A DNA stretch of 64,000 nt. Origin: Anabaena cylindrica PCC 7122 (GTDB taxonomy: Bacteria; Cyanobacteriota; Cyanobacteriia; Cyanobacteriales; Nostocaceae). Shown one piece after another: positions 45,174 through 52,728 of the stretch. The stretch covers positions 5,508,001 to 5,572,000 of the forward strand of contig NC_019771.1 in the NCBI RefSeq assembly GCF_000317695.1, written 5' to 3'. The translations under genes and the position numbers were made by a program. Position 1 is the stretch's first letter, and each line of letters begins with the position of its first letter. The notes beneath the pieces are model-generated. The model was given only the letters and a program-made list of their open reading frames with translations, made no database searches and was not told the origin of the DNA.

Positions 45174-46283
45174 ATGTACAACACAATGTTTGATTTTCTC
45201 ATTGTTGGGGCAGGATTTGCAGGTTGTACCCTAGCAAATTGTATAGCTACGCATCTAGATCGCAAAGTATTAGTTATTGATACTCGCAATCATATTGGTG
45301 GTAATGCTTTTGATTTTTATGATAATGCTGGGGTATTAGTTCATAAATATGGAGCGCATATTTTCCATACCAATAGTAAAAAAATCATTGATTACCTTTC
45401 ACCGTTTACTCAATGGCGAGTTTATCAGCATGAAGTTTTAGCTAAAGTAGATGGTGACTTATATCCCATTCCTATCAACCTGAATACTATTAATAAATTA
45501 TATGGGCTAAATCTTAATAGCCAACAACTTGAAGAATTTTATGAGCAAGTTAAAGAAAGATATGACAGAATTGAAAACTCAGAACAAGCTGTAATTGGTA
45601 AAGTAGGAACCGATTTATATGAGAAATTCTTTAAAAACTACACTTACAAACAATGGAACCTGTGGCCGCATGAGCTAGATGCTTCAGTTTGCGCTCGTAT
45701 TCCCGTAAGAACCAATAAAGATAATCGCTATTTTGGTGATAAATATCAACTTATGCCGCTACATGGTTATACAAAAATGTTTGAAAAAATGTTGGCAAAT
45801 CCCAACATTAAAGTTATGCTCAATACCAGCTTTCAGGAAGTAGAAAAATGGCTAAAATTTGACCATTTAATTTATACTGGACCCATCGATCAATTTTTCG
45901 ATTATAAGTTCGGTAAACTTCCATATCGCTCATTGCGCTTTGACTTTGAAACTCATGATATGGAATATTTTCAACCAGTTGCTGTTGTCAATTATCCCAA
46001 TGATTATGATTTTACACGGGTAGTTGAATCTAAACATCTTACTGGACAAAAACATCCTAAAACTACTATCTACTACGAATATCCACAAGCGGAAGGAGAT
46101 CCTTATTACCCCGTTCCACGTCCAGAAAATCGTGAGTTATTTCAGCAGTACAAAAGTGAAGCAGATAAGCTGGAAACAGTAACATTTGTAGGTAGATTGG
46201 CACAATACCAATATTACAACATGGATCAGGTTGTTGCTGCCGCTCTCACGGTGTTTGAAAACAGAATTAGTCAAATTTATTAG
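45174..46283 (+). CDS. glf: UDP-galactopyranose mutase Glf
   Basis: A 369-aa flavoenzyme that interconverts UDP-Galp and UDP-Galf. The FAD motif FLIVGAGFAGCTLA begins at about residue 8, and the family signature RNHIGGNAFD follows, with KYGAHIFHT and the active-site FKNYTYKQWNLWP. Near the end, TFVGRLAQYQYYNMDQVV is the flavin-binding mutase motif. Length is standard. Translation may begin at the first or the internal Met (MFDFLIVG). It sits between the GlfT2-like gene and the methyltransferase, in a co-directional cluster. Confidence 0.97.
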   Translation: MYNTMFDFLIVGAGFAGCTLANCIATHLDRKVLVIDTRNHIGGNAFDFYDNAGVLVHKYGAHIFHTNSKKIIDYLSPFTQWRVYQHEVLAKVDGDLYPIPINLNTINKLYGLNLNSQQLEEFYEQVKERYDRIENSEQAVIGKVGTDLYEKFFKNYTYKQWNLWPHELDASVCARIPVRTNKDNRYFGDKYQLMPLHGYTKMFEKMLANPNIKVMLNTSFQEVEKWLKFDHLIYTGPIDQFFDYKFGKLPYRSLRFDFETHDMEYFQPVAVVNYPNDYDFTRVVESKHLTGQKHPKTTIYYEYPQAEGDPYYPVPRPENRELFQQYKSEADKLETVTFVGRLAQYQYYNMDQVVAAALTVFENRISQIY

Positions 46284-46326
46284 TTTACTAACAATCATTA
46301 GAGGCAATTATTAGAGGAGAAATACT

Positions 46327-47232
46327 TTGTTCTATACATCATTTACACAAATCGTACCCAAATCTCTCCGTGCTTTTCTACGTGATCGAGATACAGCTTT
46401 TCAAAAATTAATCACTTCTTATGATAATTTAAAGCTAGAACATGAAAATTTAAAACTCTTTTATCAAAAACTTGAGCCAGAAAATCAATATTTATATTTT
46501 GAGAATAAAGTAGAAAAAATTCCAGATGCCATGAATAAAAAAGCACTGGAATATGATTTTAAAAAGGGTAGGATTGTCATTGAATCAATCTTATCTTCTT
46601 CAAAAGAGGAATTAATAAATAGAGATTTTTTGTTAGAAAAAATCAAAGATTATGGTTGTCCTTATCAGGGGTGGAGCCTTTATTCTCCTTATCAACAATA
46701 TGTCAATGCTTCTGATTATGGATCAATTCAAATTCCTACAGAACTAGTAGATTTTTTGATTTATTGTATTCATAAAAAACCACTATCGTTTCTAGAAGTC
46801 GGAGTAATGTACGGAGGATTTTCTGCTCTATGCTGTGCTGTTTTATCTAAATTCAACAACAATTTCAAGTATACTTGTGTTGACATAGAAGATAACTTTA
46901 GAGATTGGGAATATTTTTCATCTATCTTACCTCTAGAAAAAGCTATTCCTGCTACATCTGCTGATTTTATAGGCTCAGAATTTGATGTTGTCTATATTGA
47001 TGCTGATCATTCATATCATGGTATGAAAAGGGATTTTTTAAATGTGGGACGTTATGGAAAAGTTTGTGCCTTTCATGATATTAATGCAGCAGAATATGAT
47101 CATTTAGATGGTGGAACTAGAAGATGTTGGAATGAACTCAAATTATCATATTGTCAGTCGGCCTCAATTTTAGAAATTAGTCATATTGCTGAGGAGTGGA
47201 TGGGTATTGGTATTATTGATTTTAATAAATGA
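46327..47232 (+). CDS. Class I SAM-dependent methyltransferase with N-terminal coiled coil
   Basis: A 301-aa protein. AGAGGAG six bases before a TTG at 46327 decides this unusual start. Residues about 30-65 form a heptad-like helix (YDNLKLEHENLKL). The Rossmann core begins FLEVGVMYGGFSAL (motif I), with FKYTCVDIEDN and VVYIDADHSYHGMKRD as later motifs, and FHDIN as a possible metal/active-site segment. It resembles the CmcI/Methyltransf_24 type used in glycan and antibiotic modification. It probably methylates a sugar of the exported polysaccharide. The acceptor is unknown. Confidence 0.85.
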   Translation: MFYTSFTQIVPKSLRAFLRDRDTAFQKLITSYDNLKLEHENLKLFYQKLEPENQYLYFENKVEKIPDAMNKKALEYDFKKGRIVIESILSSSKEELINRDFLLEKIKDYGCPYQGWSLYSPYQQYVNASDYGSIQIPTELVDFLIYCIHKKPLSFLEVGVMYGGFSALCCAVLSKFNNNFKYTCVDIEDNFRDWEYFSSILPLEKAIPATSADFIGSEFDVVYIDADHSYHGMKRDFLNVGRYGKVCAFHDINAAEYDHLDGGTRRCWNELKLSYCQSASILEISHIAEEWMGIGIIDFNK

Positions 47233-47235
47233 TTT

Positions 47236-48546
47236 ATGAAAATTGCCAAAGTCGCAGCTATTATTGTCACTTGGAATAAAATTAAAGATGTTTGTTTACT
47301 AATTGAAGATACTAACAAATTAGATTTGCATGGGATATATCTGGATATTTTTGTTGTTGATAATGCTTCAAGTGATGGTACGCAATCTTATATTCAAGAA
47401 CATTATCCCCAAGTCAAGGTTCTCCAAACAGGTGCAAATATAGGTGGTTCCGGTGGCTTTTCTTATGGAATGGAGTTTTTAAACAAACTCAATTATGACT
47501 ACATTTGGTTACTAGATAATGATGTGCGTTTAGATCATCAATCTTTGTTTCCTTTAGTAGAAACTTTGCAAAACTATTCTGAAGTAGGTTTAGTAGGTTC
47601 TCAAATTAGAAAATCAGAACAGCCAGAGATTATTCAAGAAATAGGTAGTTATCTCCATCACAGAAAAGCACACTTAAAAACCTATTTAGGTAATTCTCCT
47701 ATTATATCTACAGACGAAATATTAGCAGAAAAACCTTATCTAGTGGTAGATGTTTGTGCTGCGGCATCATTATTATTTAGATGTGAAATAATTGAGCAAA
47801 TAGGAGTATTTGAAAACTATTTTCTGCACTTCGATGATGTTGAATGGTGTTTAAGAGCAAAGCAGACTGGTTGGGTTGTTGCTGCTCATCCCGCATCTAT
47901 TGTTTGGCATTGTTCACCAGATTTTAAATATCGTCCTTGGATTAGTTATTATGATGAACGTAATTTATGCTATTGCTGGCAGAAATATTACCCAAAACTT
48001 TTATTAAAACGTCTGCAATTACTTTTACCAAAGTTAATTTATTATTCGTTCACTGGACGATTTTTTTTAGTAGAAATTTATTTATGGGGATTGGAAGATT
48101 TTCTCAAAGGAGTTAAAGGTAAAATAGCAGATAAACTTCCATATCGAGAATATACTTTACCTGAAATTATTACTGATAATTTAAAAGTTGTAGTGTCATC
48201 TACGATTTATTACAAAAATTCTCAAGTTAATGCTTGGCAGGAATTGGAACTGAATAAAAAAATTACTCTTTGGTATCCACCCAAAAATTTATTACATCGG
48301 ATTTATATCTGGATCATATCTTATTTTTTCAAGCCTGTAGATTTGGCAATAGTTAGCTGCTATCAACCGGAACTGTTTTACTTAAATTTAGCGAAGAAAG
48401 TCTATTTTTTCACTGATGCAGGTTATATACAAGTAAATATAAGTTTCATAAATGTACTACTCAACAGTCTCCAAGTGTTTTATCGGTTGATGAAAATATA
48501 TTGGCAAATGAGTATTTTAGTAAGTAAATCAGCAGCTACAAGATAA
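47236..48546 (+). CDS. GT2 glycosyltransferase, GlfT1/rhamnosyltransferase-like
   Basis: A 436-aa GT-A fold enzyme starting four bases after the methyltransferase stop. AAIIVTWNK opens it, VVDNASSDGT binds the nucleotide, GANIGGSGGFSYG is the GGSGGF motif of galactofuranosyltransferases, and the DxD is LLDNDVRL. The catalytic His/Trp region reads DDVEWCLRAKQTGW. A C-terminal ~150-residue extension contains hydrophobic stretches suggesting membrane association. It could start the galactan by adding the first Galf units, as GlfT1 does in mycobacteria. A rhamnosyltransferase is the alternative. Confidence 0.83.
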   Translation: MKIAKVAAIIVTWNKIKDVCLLIEDTNKLDLHGIYLDIFVVDNASSDGTQSYIQEHYPQVKVLQTGANIGGSGGFSYGMEFLNKLNYDYIWLLDNDVRLDHQSLFPLVETLQNYSEVGLVGSQIRKSEQPEIIQEIGSYLHHRKAHLKTYLGNSPIISTDEILAEKPYLVVDVCAAASLLFRCEIIEQIGVFENYFLHFDDVEWCLRAKQTGWVVAAHPASIVWHCSPDFKYRPWISYYDERNLCYCWQKYYPKLLLKRLQLLLPKLIYYSFTGRFFLVEIYLWGLEDFLKGVKGKIADKLPYREYTLPEIITDNLKVVVSSTIYYKNSQVNAWQELELNKKITLWYPPKNLLHRIYIWIISYFFKPVDLAIVSCYQPELFYLNLAKKVYFFTDAGYIQVNISFINVLLNSLQVFYRLMKIYWQMSILVSKSAATR

Positions 48547-48582
48547 CTTTTATCATTAACAATACTGGAAGTAATCGCTACT

Positions 48583-49581
48583 ATGTTAAACACAAGTATA
48601 TTGATATCTATAGTTATTTGTACAGCAGACCGCTCGGCTTCTCTACAAAAAACTATTCAATCTTTAAATCACCTTAGTTATAACCATTTTGAAGTCATTA
48701 TTGTAGATTCTTCAGCCAATGATAATACATTGAAAATGCTAAACTTTATCAAACAAGACTTGAATTATAGTATTAAAATATTTATATCAAATTATAAAAA
48801 TCTGAGTGTTTCTAGAAATATAGGTATACAAAAATCATCGGGGGAAATAGTTGCTTTTATAGATGATGATGCGATTCCGCCCACTGACTGGTTAGATAAA
48901 TTAATATCAACATATTCTTTGTATGGATATAAATGTGCTGGTGTTGGTGGCACTGTACGAGATATGACAACTCCGGGTTATCCTTTACAATATCATCGAG
49001 GTATTACAAATTGTATTAGTAATACAATTCCAATTCGTCCTGGAGATGCTCTCAACTATAACCAAGAACAGGGTTTTTGGTACAATGGTTTGATGGGAAC
49101 AAATTCATCTTACCGTAAAGAATTTCTGGAAGAGATTAATGGCTATGATGAATTTTTTGAATATTTTTTAGATGAAACAGATGTATGTCTGCGCTTAATT
49201 CAAGCGGGTTATGAAATTCACTATTGTGATACTATTGTGGATCACTATCCTCAACCTAGTCATAATCGTTATGATCAAAAGCATCTTACTTGTTGGTATT
49301 CTCTAGCTAAAAATACTACGTACTTTGCTCTAAAGCACGCTTACAAAAGACTTCCTTTGTCAATTTTGCTCATACGTCTGGTTCTGCTTCTGATTTACCG
49401 ATGTTTACTGAGGATCACTCGGCTTAAATTTACTCATCGTCTTGACAATCAAATTTTATGGCAATATGTCCAAGAAGCTATGAAGGGCGTTTATGCTGGT
49501 TGGAGCGCTGGCATGGTTTGGCATCACAGTAATGATCAAAATATTAGTAGAGTAACTAGCTCTAGTCATAAAGCTGATTGA
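48583..49581 (+). CDS. GT2 family glycosyltransferase
   Basis: A 332-aa enzyme. SIVICTADRSASL opens the GT-A domain, VIIVDSSAND binds the nucleotide, and the metal site is the FIDDDAIPP motif. GYDEFFEYFLDETDVCLRL is the acceptor/catalytic region. A C-terminal ~90 residues with a hydrophobic helix (LSILLIRLVLLLIYRC) follow. No GGSGGF motif is present, so galactofuranose is less likely than for the two other GT2 enzymes. It is the last gene before the duplicated exporter pair. Confidence 0.88.
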   Translation: MLNTSILISIVICTADRSASLQKTIQSLNHLSYNHFEVIIVDSSANDNTLKMLNFIKQDLNYSIKIFISNYKNLSVSRNIGIQKSSGEIVAFIDDDAIPPTDWLDKLISTYSLYGYKCAGVGGTVRDMTTPGYPLQYHRGITNCISNTIPIRPGDALNYNQEQGFWYNGLMGTNSSYRKEFLEEINGYDEFFEYFLDETDVCLRLIQAGYEIHYCDTIVDHYPQPSHNRYDQKHLTCWYSLAKNTTYFALKHAYKRLPLSILLIRLVLLLIYRCLLRITRLKFTHRLDNQILWQYVQEAMKGVYAGWSAGMVWHHSNDQNISRVTSSSHKAD

Positions 49582-49745
49582 ATTTGGTAATAAGGACAAG
49601 GTATTGAAGGATAATGGCTTCTCTAGTTTATGTTCGTCAAAGGTGTCTTAGACAGAGGCTACGCTAACAAGATGCTATAAAGTAAGCGCAGCAATACCTA
49701 CACTGATTTTAAATTCACCGCAGGAATCGAGCCTGATAGTTCAGG

Positions 49746-51241
49746 TTAAATTAATACTGAAAATAGTATAAAATGCCGTAATAACTTGGCTATGGCCTGT
49801 GGTGGTGCTTAAGGATGACCATTTCTATCAAAGACAATTTAACTGGGTTACAAGTGCAGCGTTACTGGGAACTGTTGCACGTCTTGGTAGTGCGGACTCT
49901 CAAAGTACGTTATCGGGGATCATTCCTGGGGGTTTATTGGTCGTTGTTGAACCCACTCATTATGACAGGGCTGTACACTGCCATTTTTGGAGCTACTTTC
50001 GCATCTTATTATGGTAACTCGATCCTGAATTACGTATTAGCAGCATTTACAGGGCTGGTGGTAATCAATTTTTTCTCAGCTTCCACATCCCAAGCTTTAA
50101 CAAGTGTCGTAGGGAATGGCGCATTATTGAACAAAATTCGTCTACCAGTTAGTGTTTTTCCTGTGTCAATGATTGCAGCCAACGTATTTCAGTTTTCAGT
50201 GGGAGCATTACCGTTACTGGCGATTATGACTTTGATTAATTCCAAAAGCCTAGTCAATGTCCTCTCGTTGGTATTTCCATTTATAGCTCTAATCTTAGTT
50301 TCCACAGGAATTGGATTTTTAGTAAGTGCTTTGTACGTATTTTTTAGAGATTTTCCTTATTTTTATGAGTTAGTGGTATTTGTAATTTGGCTAAGTAGTC
50401 CTATCTTTTATCCGGCAGATATTGTACCAAAGCAGGTACAGCCATTTTTAGGTTTAAATCCCTTATCTCCAATTATTGAAAGTCTGCGTCAAATTACATT
50501 ATCGGGTTCTCTGCCAGATTTAGGTTTAATTTGGGGCGCTTTACTGAGTGGCATCATTATTTTGTCCCTGGGATGGACTTGTTTTCATGTTTGGCGACAT
50601 CAGTTTATGGATTTACTGTAAATGGAAGTAATTCGCCTGGATAATGTTTCGCTGTGGCGACGGACTCAAGAAGAGTTTTCTTATGATTTGAAGAAAACAT
50701 TGTTGTCTATTTTAGAAGGTAAATATCGCCAACCTGCCAAGAAATTAGTACTAGATAATGTTGATCTAGTAGTTGACAAAGGTGAGAAAATTGGGATAAT
50801 AGGTGCGAATGGATCTGGTAAATCCACGCTTTTAAAGATAATTTCTGGTATTTTACAACCTACTACCGGAACTCTAAGAGTACGTGGTCAAGTAGCACCT
50901 TTGATTGAACTAGGCGCAGGTTTCGATGCAGAAATATCTGTGATGGACAACATTCTACTTTATGGTGTACTACTAGGATTTTCTAGGTCTGAAATGAAAA
51001 AAAGAGCGCAGTCTATTTTGGAATTTGCCGAATTGGAGGATTATGCTTTAGTTCCAGTAAAGGGTTTATCTTCAGGTATGGTAGCACGGTTAGGGTTTTC
51101 AATTGCTACGGATGTACAGCCTGATATCTTGATTTTGGATGAAGTATTGTCAGTAGGGGATGAGAGTTTTAAGAATAAATGTAAGAAGAGGATAGATCAG
51201 TTTTGGGATGGAGAAACGACGGTTTTAGTTGTTTCTCATGA
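49746..51241 (+). repeat. Duplicated wzm-wzt block (second copy; first at about 40744-42240)
   Basis: This stretch is a paralogous copy of about 40744-42240. It includes the shared upstream segment (TTAAATTAAT...ATAAAAT...AATAACTTGGCT) with a TATAAAAT-like -10 candidate. Several long stretches are identical, for example around TCTCAGCTTCCACATC and AGTGTCGTAGGGAATGGCG. Homology fades in the last ~90 bases of wzt. Coordinates are approximate. Confidence 0.88.
49815..50621 (+). CDS. wzm: ABC-2 type polysaccharide export permease (Wzm), copy 2
   Basis: A 268-aa permease nearly identical in sequence to the copy at 40814. Differences are conservative: MTISIKDNLTGLQ at the start, VIWLSSPIFYPADIVP in the fifth helix region. 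Six TM helices and GLNPLSPIIESLRQ are conserved. AAGGATG provides the start, as in copy 1. It is followed directly by its ATPase. Two complete exporters in one cluster could serve two glycans or reflect a recent duplication. Confidence 0.94.
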   Translation: MTISIKDNLTGLQVQRYWELLHVLVVRTLKVRYRGSFLGVYWSLLNPLIMTGLYTAIFGATFASYYGNSILNYVLAAFTGLVVINFFSASTSQALTSVVGNGALLNKIRLPVSVFPVSMIAANVFQFSVGALPLLAIMTLINSKSLVNVLSLVFPFIALILVSTGIGFLVSALYVFFRDFPYFYELVVFVIWLSSPIFYPADIVPKQVQPFLGLNPLSPIIESLRQITLSGSLPDLGLIWGALLSGIIILSLGWTCFHVWRHQFMDLL

Positions 51242-51377
51242 TTTACAGTTTATTAGTACATCGTGCAAAAAAGCAATTTATTTAAATCAAGGAAATATTA
51301 AATTTCAAGGCGAATCACAAGAAGTAGTGAAGTATTATTTAGAAAGTGTTAAACAAACCGAAATAGTTAATAATTAG
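50622..51377 (+). CDS. wzt: ABC transporter ATPase (Wzt, short form), copy 2
   Basis: A 251-aa ATPase with Walker A GANGSGKST, signature LSSGMVARL, Walker B DILILDEVLSVGD and H-loop VVSHD. It is close to copy 1 except for the last ~35 residues (LNQGNIKFQGESQEVVKYYL and so on), the part that would be expected to differ if partner or substrate differ. Like copy 1 it lacks a C-terminal glycan-binding domain. Its stop overlaps an upstream GTG of the next gene by one base, though the next gene probably starts at 51395. Confidence 0.94.
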   Translation: MEVIRLDNVSLWRRTQEEFSYDLKKTLLSILEGKYRQPAKKLVLDNVDLVVDKGEKIGIIGANGSGKSTLLKIISGILQPTTGTLRVRGQVAPLIELGAGFDAEISVMDNILLYGVLLGFSRSEMKKRAQSILEFAELEDYALVPVKGLSSGMVARLGFSIATDVQPDILILDEVLSVGDESFKNKCKKRIDQFWDGETTVLVVSHDLQFISTSCKKAIYLNQGNIKFQGESQEVVKYYLESVKQTEIVNN

Positions 51378-51394
51378 TGAATGTGAGAAATAAA

Positions 51395-52702
51395 ATGGAT
51401 TCCGAAAAAATACTAGAACGGATGAAAGATATCTATCAACAATCTGTCAGCATTGAAAATCATGGACAAAATATGCAAACAGACTTACAATCTCAATCAT
51501 CTAGTGACAGTAATCAATCTATACATAATAGAAACAGTCACTTTATAGAAATAGATGGTAATTGCTTGTTATTTTTTAACGATATATACACCAGTAAGTT
51601 TAGCAAATTTATCAAGAACATACTGAAGAAAGTAGCATGGCCTATTTTAAAAAGACAGATTTATTTCAATTCTGCCATCAGACAGCTTTTATATAATCTA
51701 GTACAAAAAAGCTATGAAGATTCAGTGAAAGCTAGAGAGGTAAATGAAAAAATTACTCAACTTGAACAGACAATAGAAAAGCTATCTACTGAAATACAAT
51801 ATGAAGATTCAGTAAAAGCTAGAAAGGTAAATGAAAAAATTACTCAACTTGAACAGACAATAGAAAAGCTATCTACTGAAATACAATATGAAGATTCAGT
51901 AAAAGCTAGAGAGGTAAATGAAAAAATTACTCAACTTGAACAGATAATAGAAAAGCTATCTACTGAAATACAAACTGATAATAGTAACACGAATAGCTTT
52001 GTGGCTTCTGAAACAGCGAAGATGAGAAGTGGCTTATGGTTTAATGAACCGATAATTATTGGCTATAGCGGTGATGGTGAAGCTTATTGGGCTGTAACTA
52101 ATGAAAGAATTGTAGAAAAAACATTTGTGATACATTCCCTAGCTCATTTTTGTAATTCTAAGAAAATAGAACTTCTAGATGTAGGAGCAGCCGAAAGTCT
52201 TTTATCATACGAATTGGCAAGTTTTAATTACTCAGTTACAGCAATAGATATTCGCCCTATAGCTTTATCTCATCCTAATTTAAAATTTGTTAAAAGTGAT
52301 ATTTGTCAGGCTGTATTTTCACCAGCTAGCTTCGATTGCGTAATTGCTTTATCTACGCTCGAACATCTCGGTTTGGGATGGTATGGGGATGAAAAAATAA
52401 ATAGTTATGATCTTGAAGCTGTTAAACAAATCAATTTACTTTTAAAGTCAGAGGGTATATTTATACTCACAGTTCCCTATGGTAGAAAAGCTATAACACC
52501 AGTACATCGAATTTACGATCAAGAATCACTGCAAAAATTAACTCAAGATTTTACAGTGATGCAAATATCCTATGGAGTACGCAAAGATAGCTTTACATGG
52601 ACTATCACTGAAAATGAGTTAGAAGCCTCAGTCCAAGAACATAACCCCGATAACTACCTTCCTGGTGCAGTAGCTATGTTGGTATGTAAAAAAAAATCTT
52701 AA
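51395..52702 (+). CDS. Coiled-coil SAM-dependent methyltransferase
   Basis: A 435-aa protein from ATG 51395 (MDSEKILERMKDIY), preferred to an upstream GTG that overlaps wzt. Residues about 106-192 are three tandem 29-residue coiled-coil units. The C-terminal ~220 residues form a class I methyltransferase: KIELLDVGAAESLLSYELA is motif I, TAIDIRP motif II, and FDCVIALSTLEHLGLGWYG the post-I region. Coiled-coil methyltransferases of this kind act on growing glycan chains, and in O-antigen systems such as WbdD the coiled coil measures chain length. That parallel is inference. It probably modifies the glycan exported by the adjacent Wzm-Wzt. Confidence 0.84.
   Translation: MDSEKILERMKDIYQQSVSIENHGQNMQTDLQSQSSSDSNQSIHNRNSHFIEIDGNCLLFFNDIYTSKFSKFIKNILKKVAWPILKRQIYFNSAIRQLLYNLVQKSYEDSVKAREVNEKITQLEQTIEKLSTEIQYEDSVKARKVNEKITQLEQTIEKLSTEIQYEDSVKAREVNEKITQLEQIIEKLSTEIQTDNSNTNSFVASETAKMRSGLWFNEPIIIGYSGDGEAYWAVTNERIVEKTFVIHSLAHFCNSKKIELLDVGAAESLLSYELASFNYSVTAIDIRPIALSHPNLKFVKSDICQAVFSPASFDCVIALSTLEHLGLGWYGDEKINSYDLEAVKQINLLLKSEGIFILTVPYGRKAITPVHRIYDQESLQKLTQDFTVMQISYGVRKDSFTWTITENELEASVQEHNPDNYLPGAVAMLVCKKKS
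51713..51973 (+). repeat. Three tandem 87-bp units encoding a coiled coil
   Basis: Units at 51713, 51800 and 51887 encode YEDSVKAREVNEKITQLEQT-type 29-mers and are almost identical at DNA level (one AGG/GAG-type change and one T-to-I change noted). The heptad pattern extends the methyltransferase stalk. Copy number is probably slippage-prone. Confidence 0.93.
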
Positions 52703-52728
52703 TTTAAAAAATTGGAATTGATACAGTA

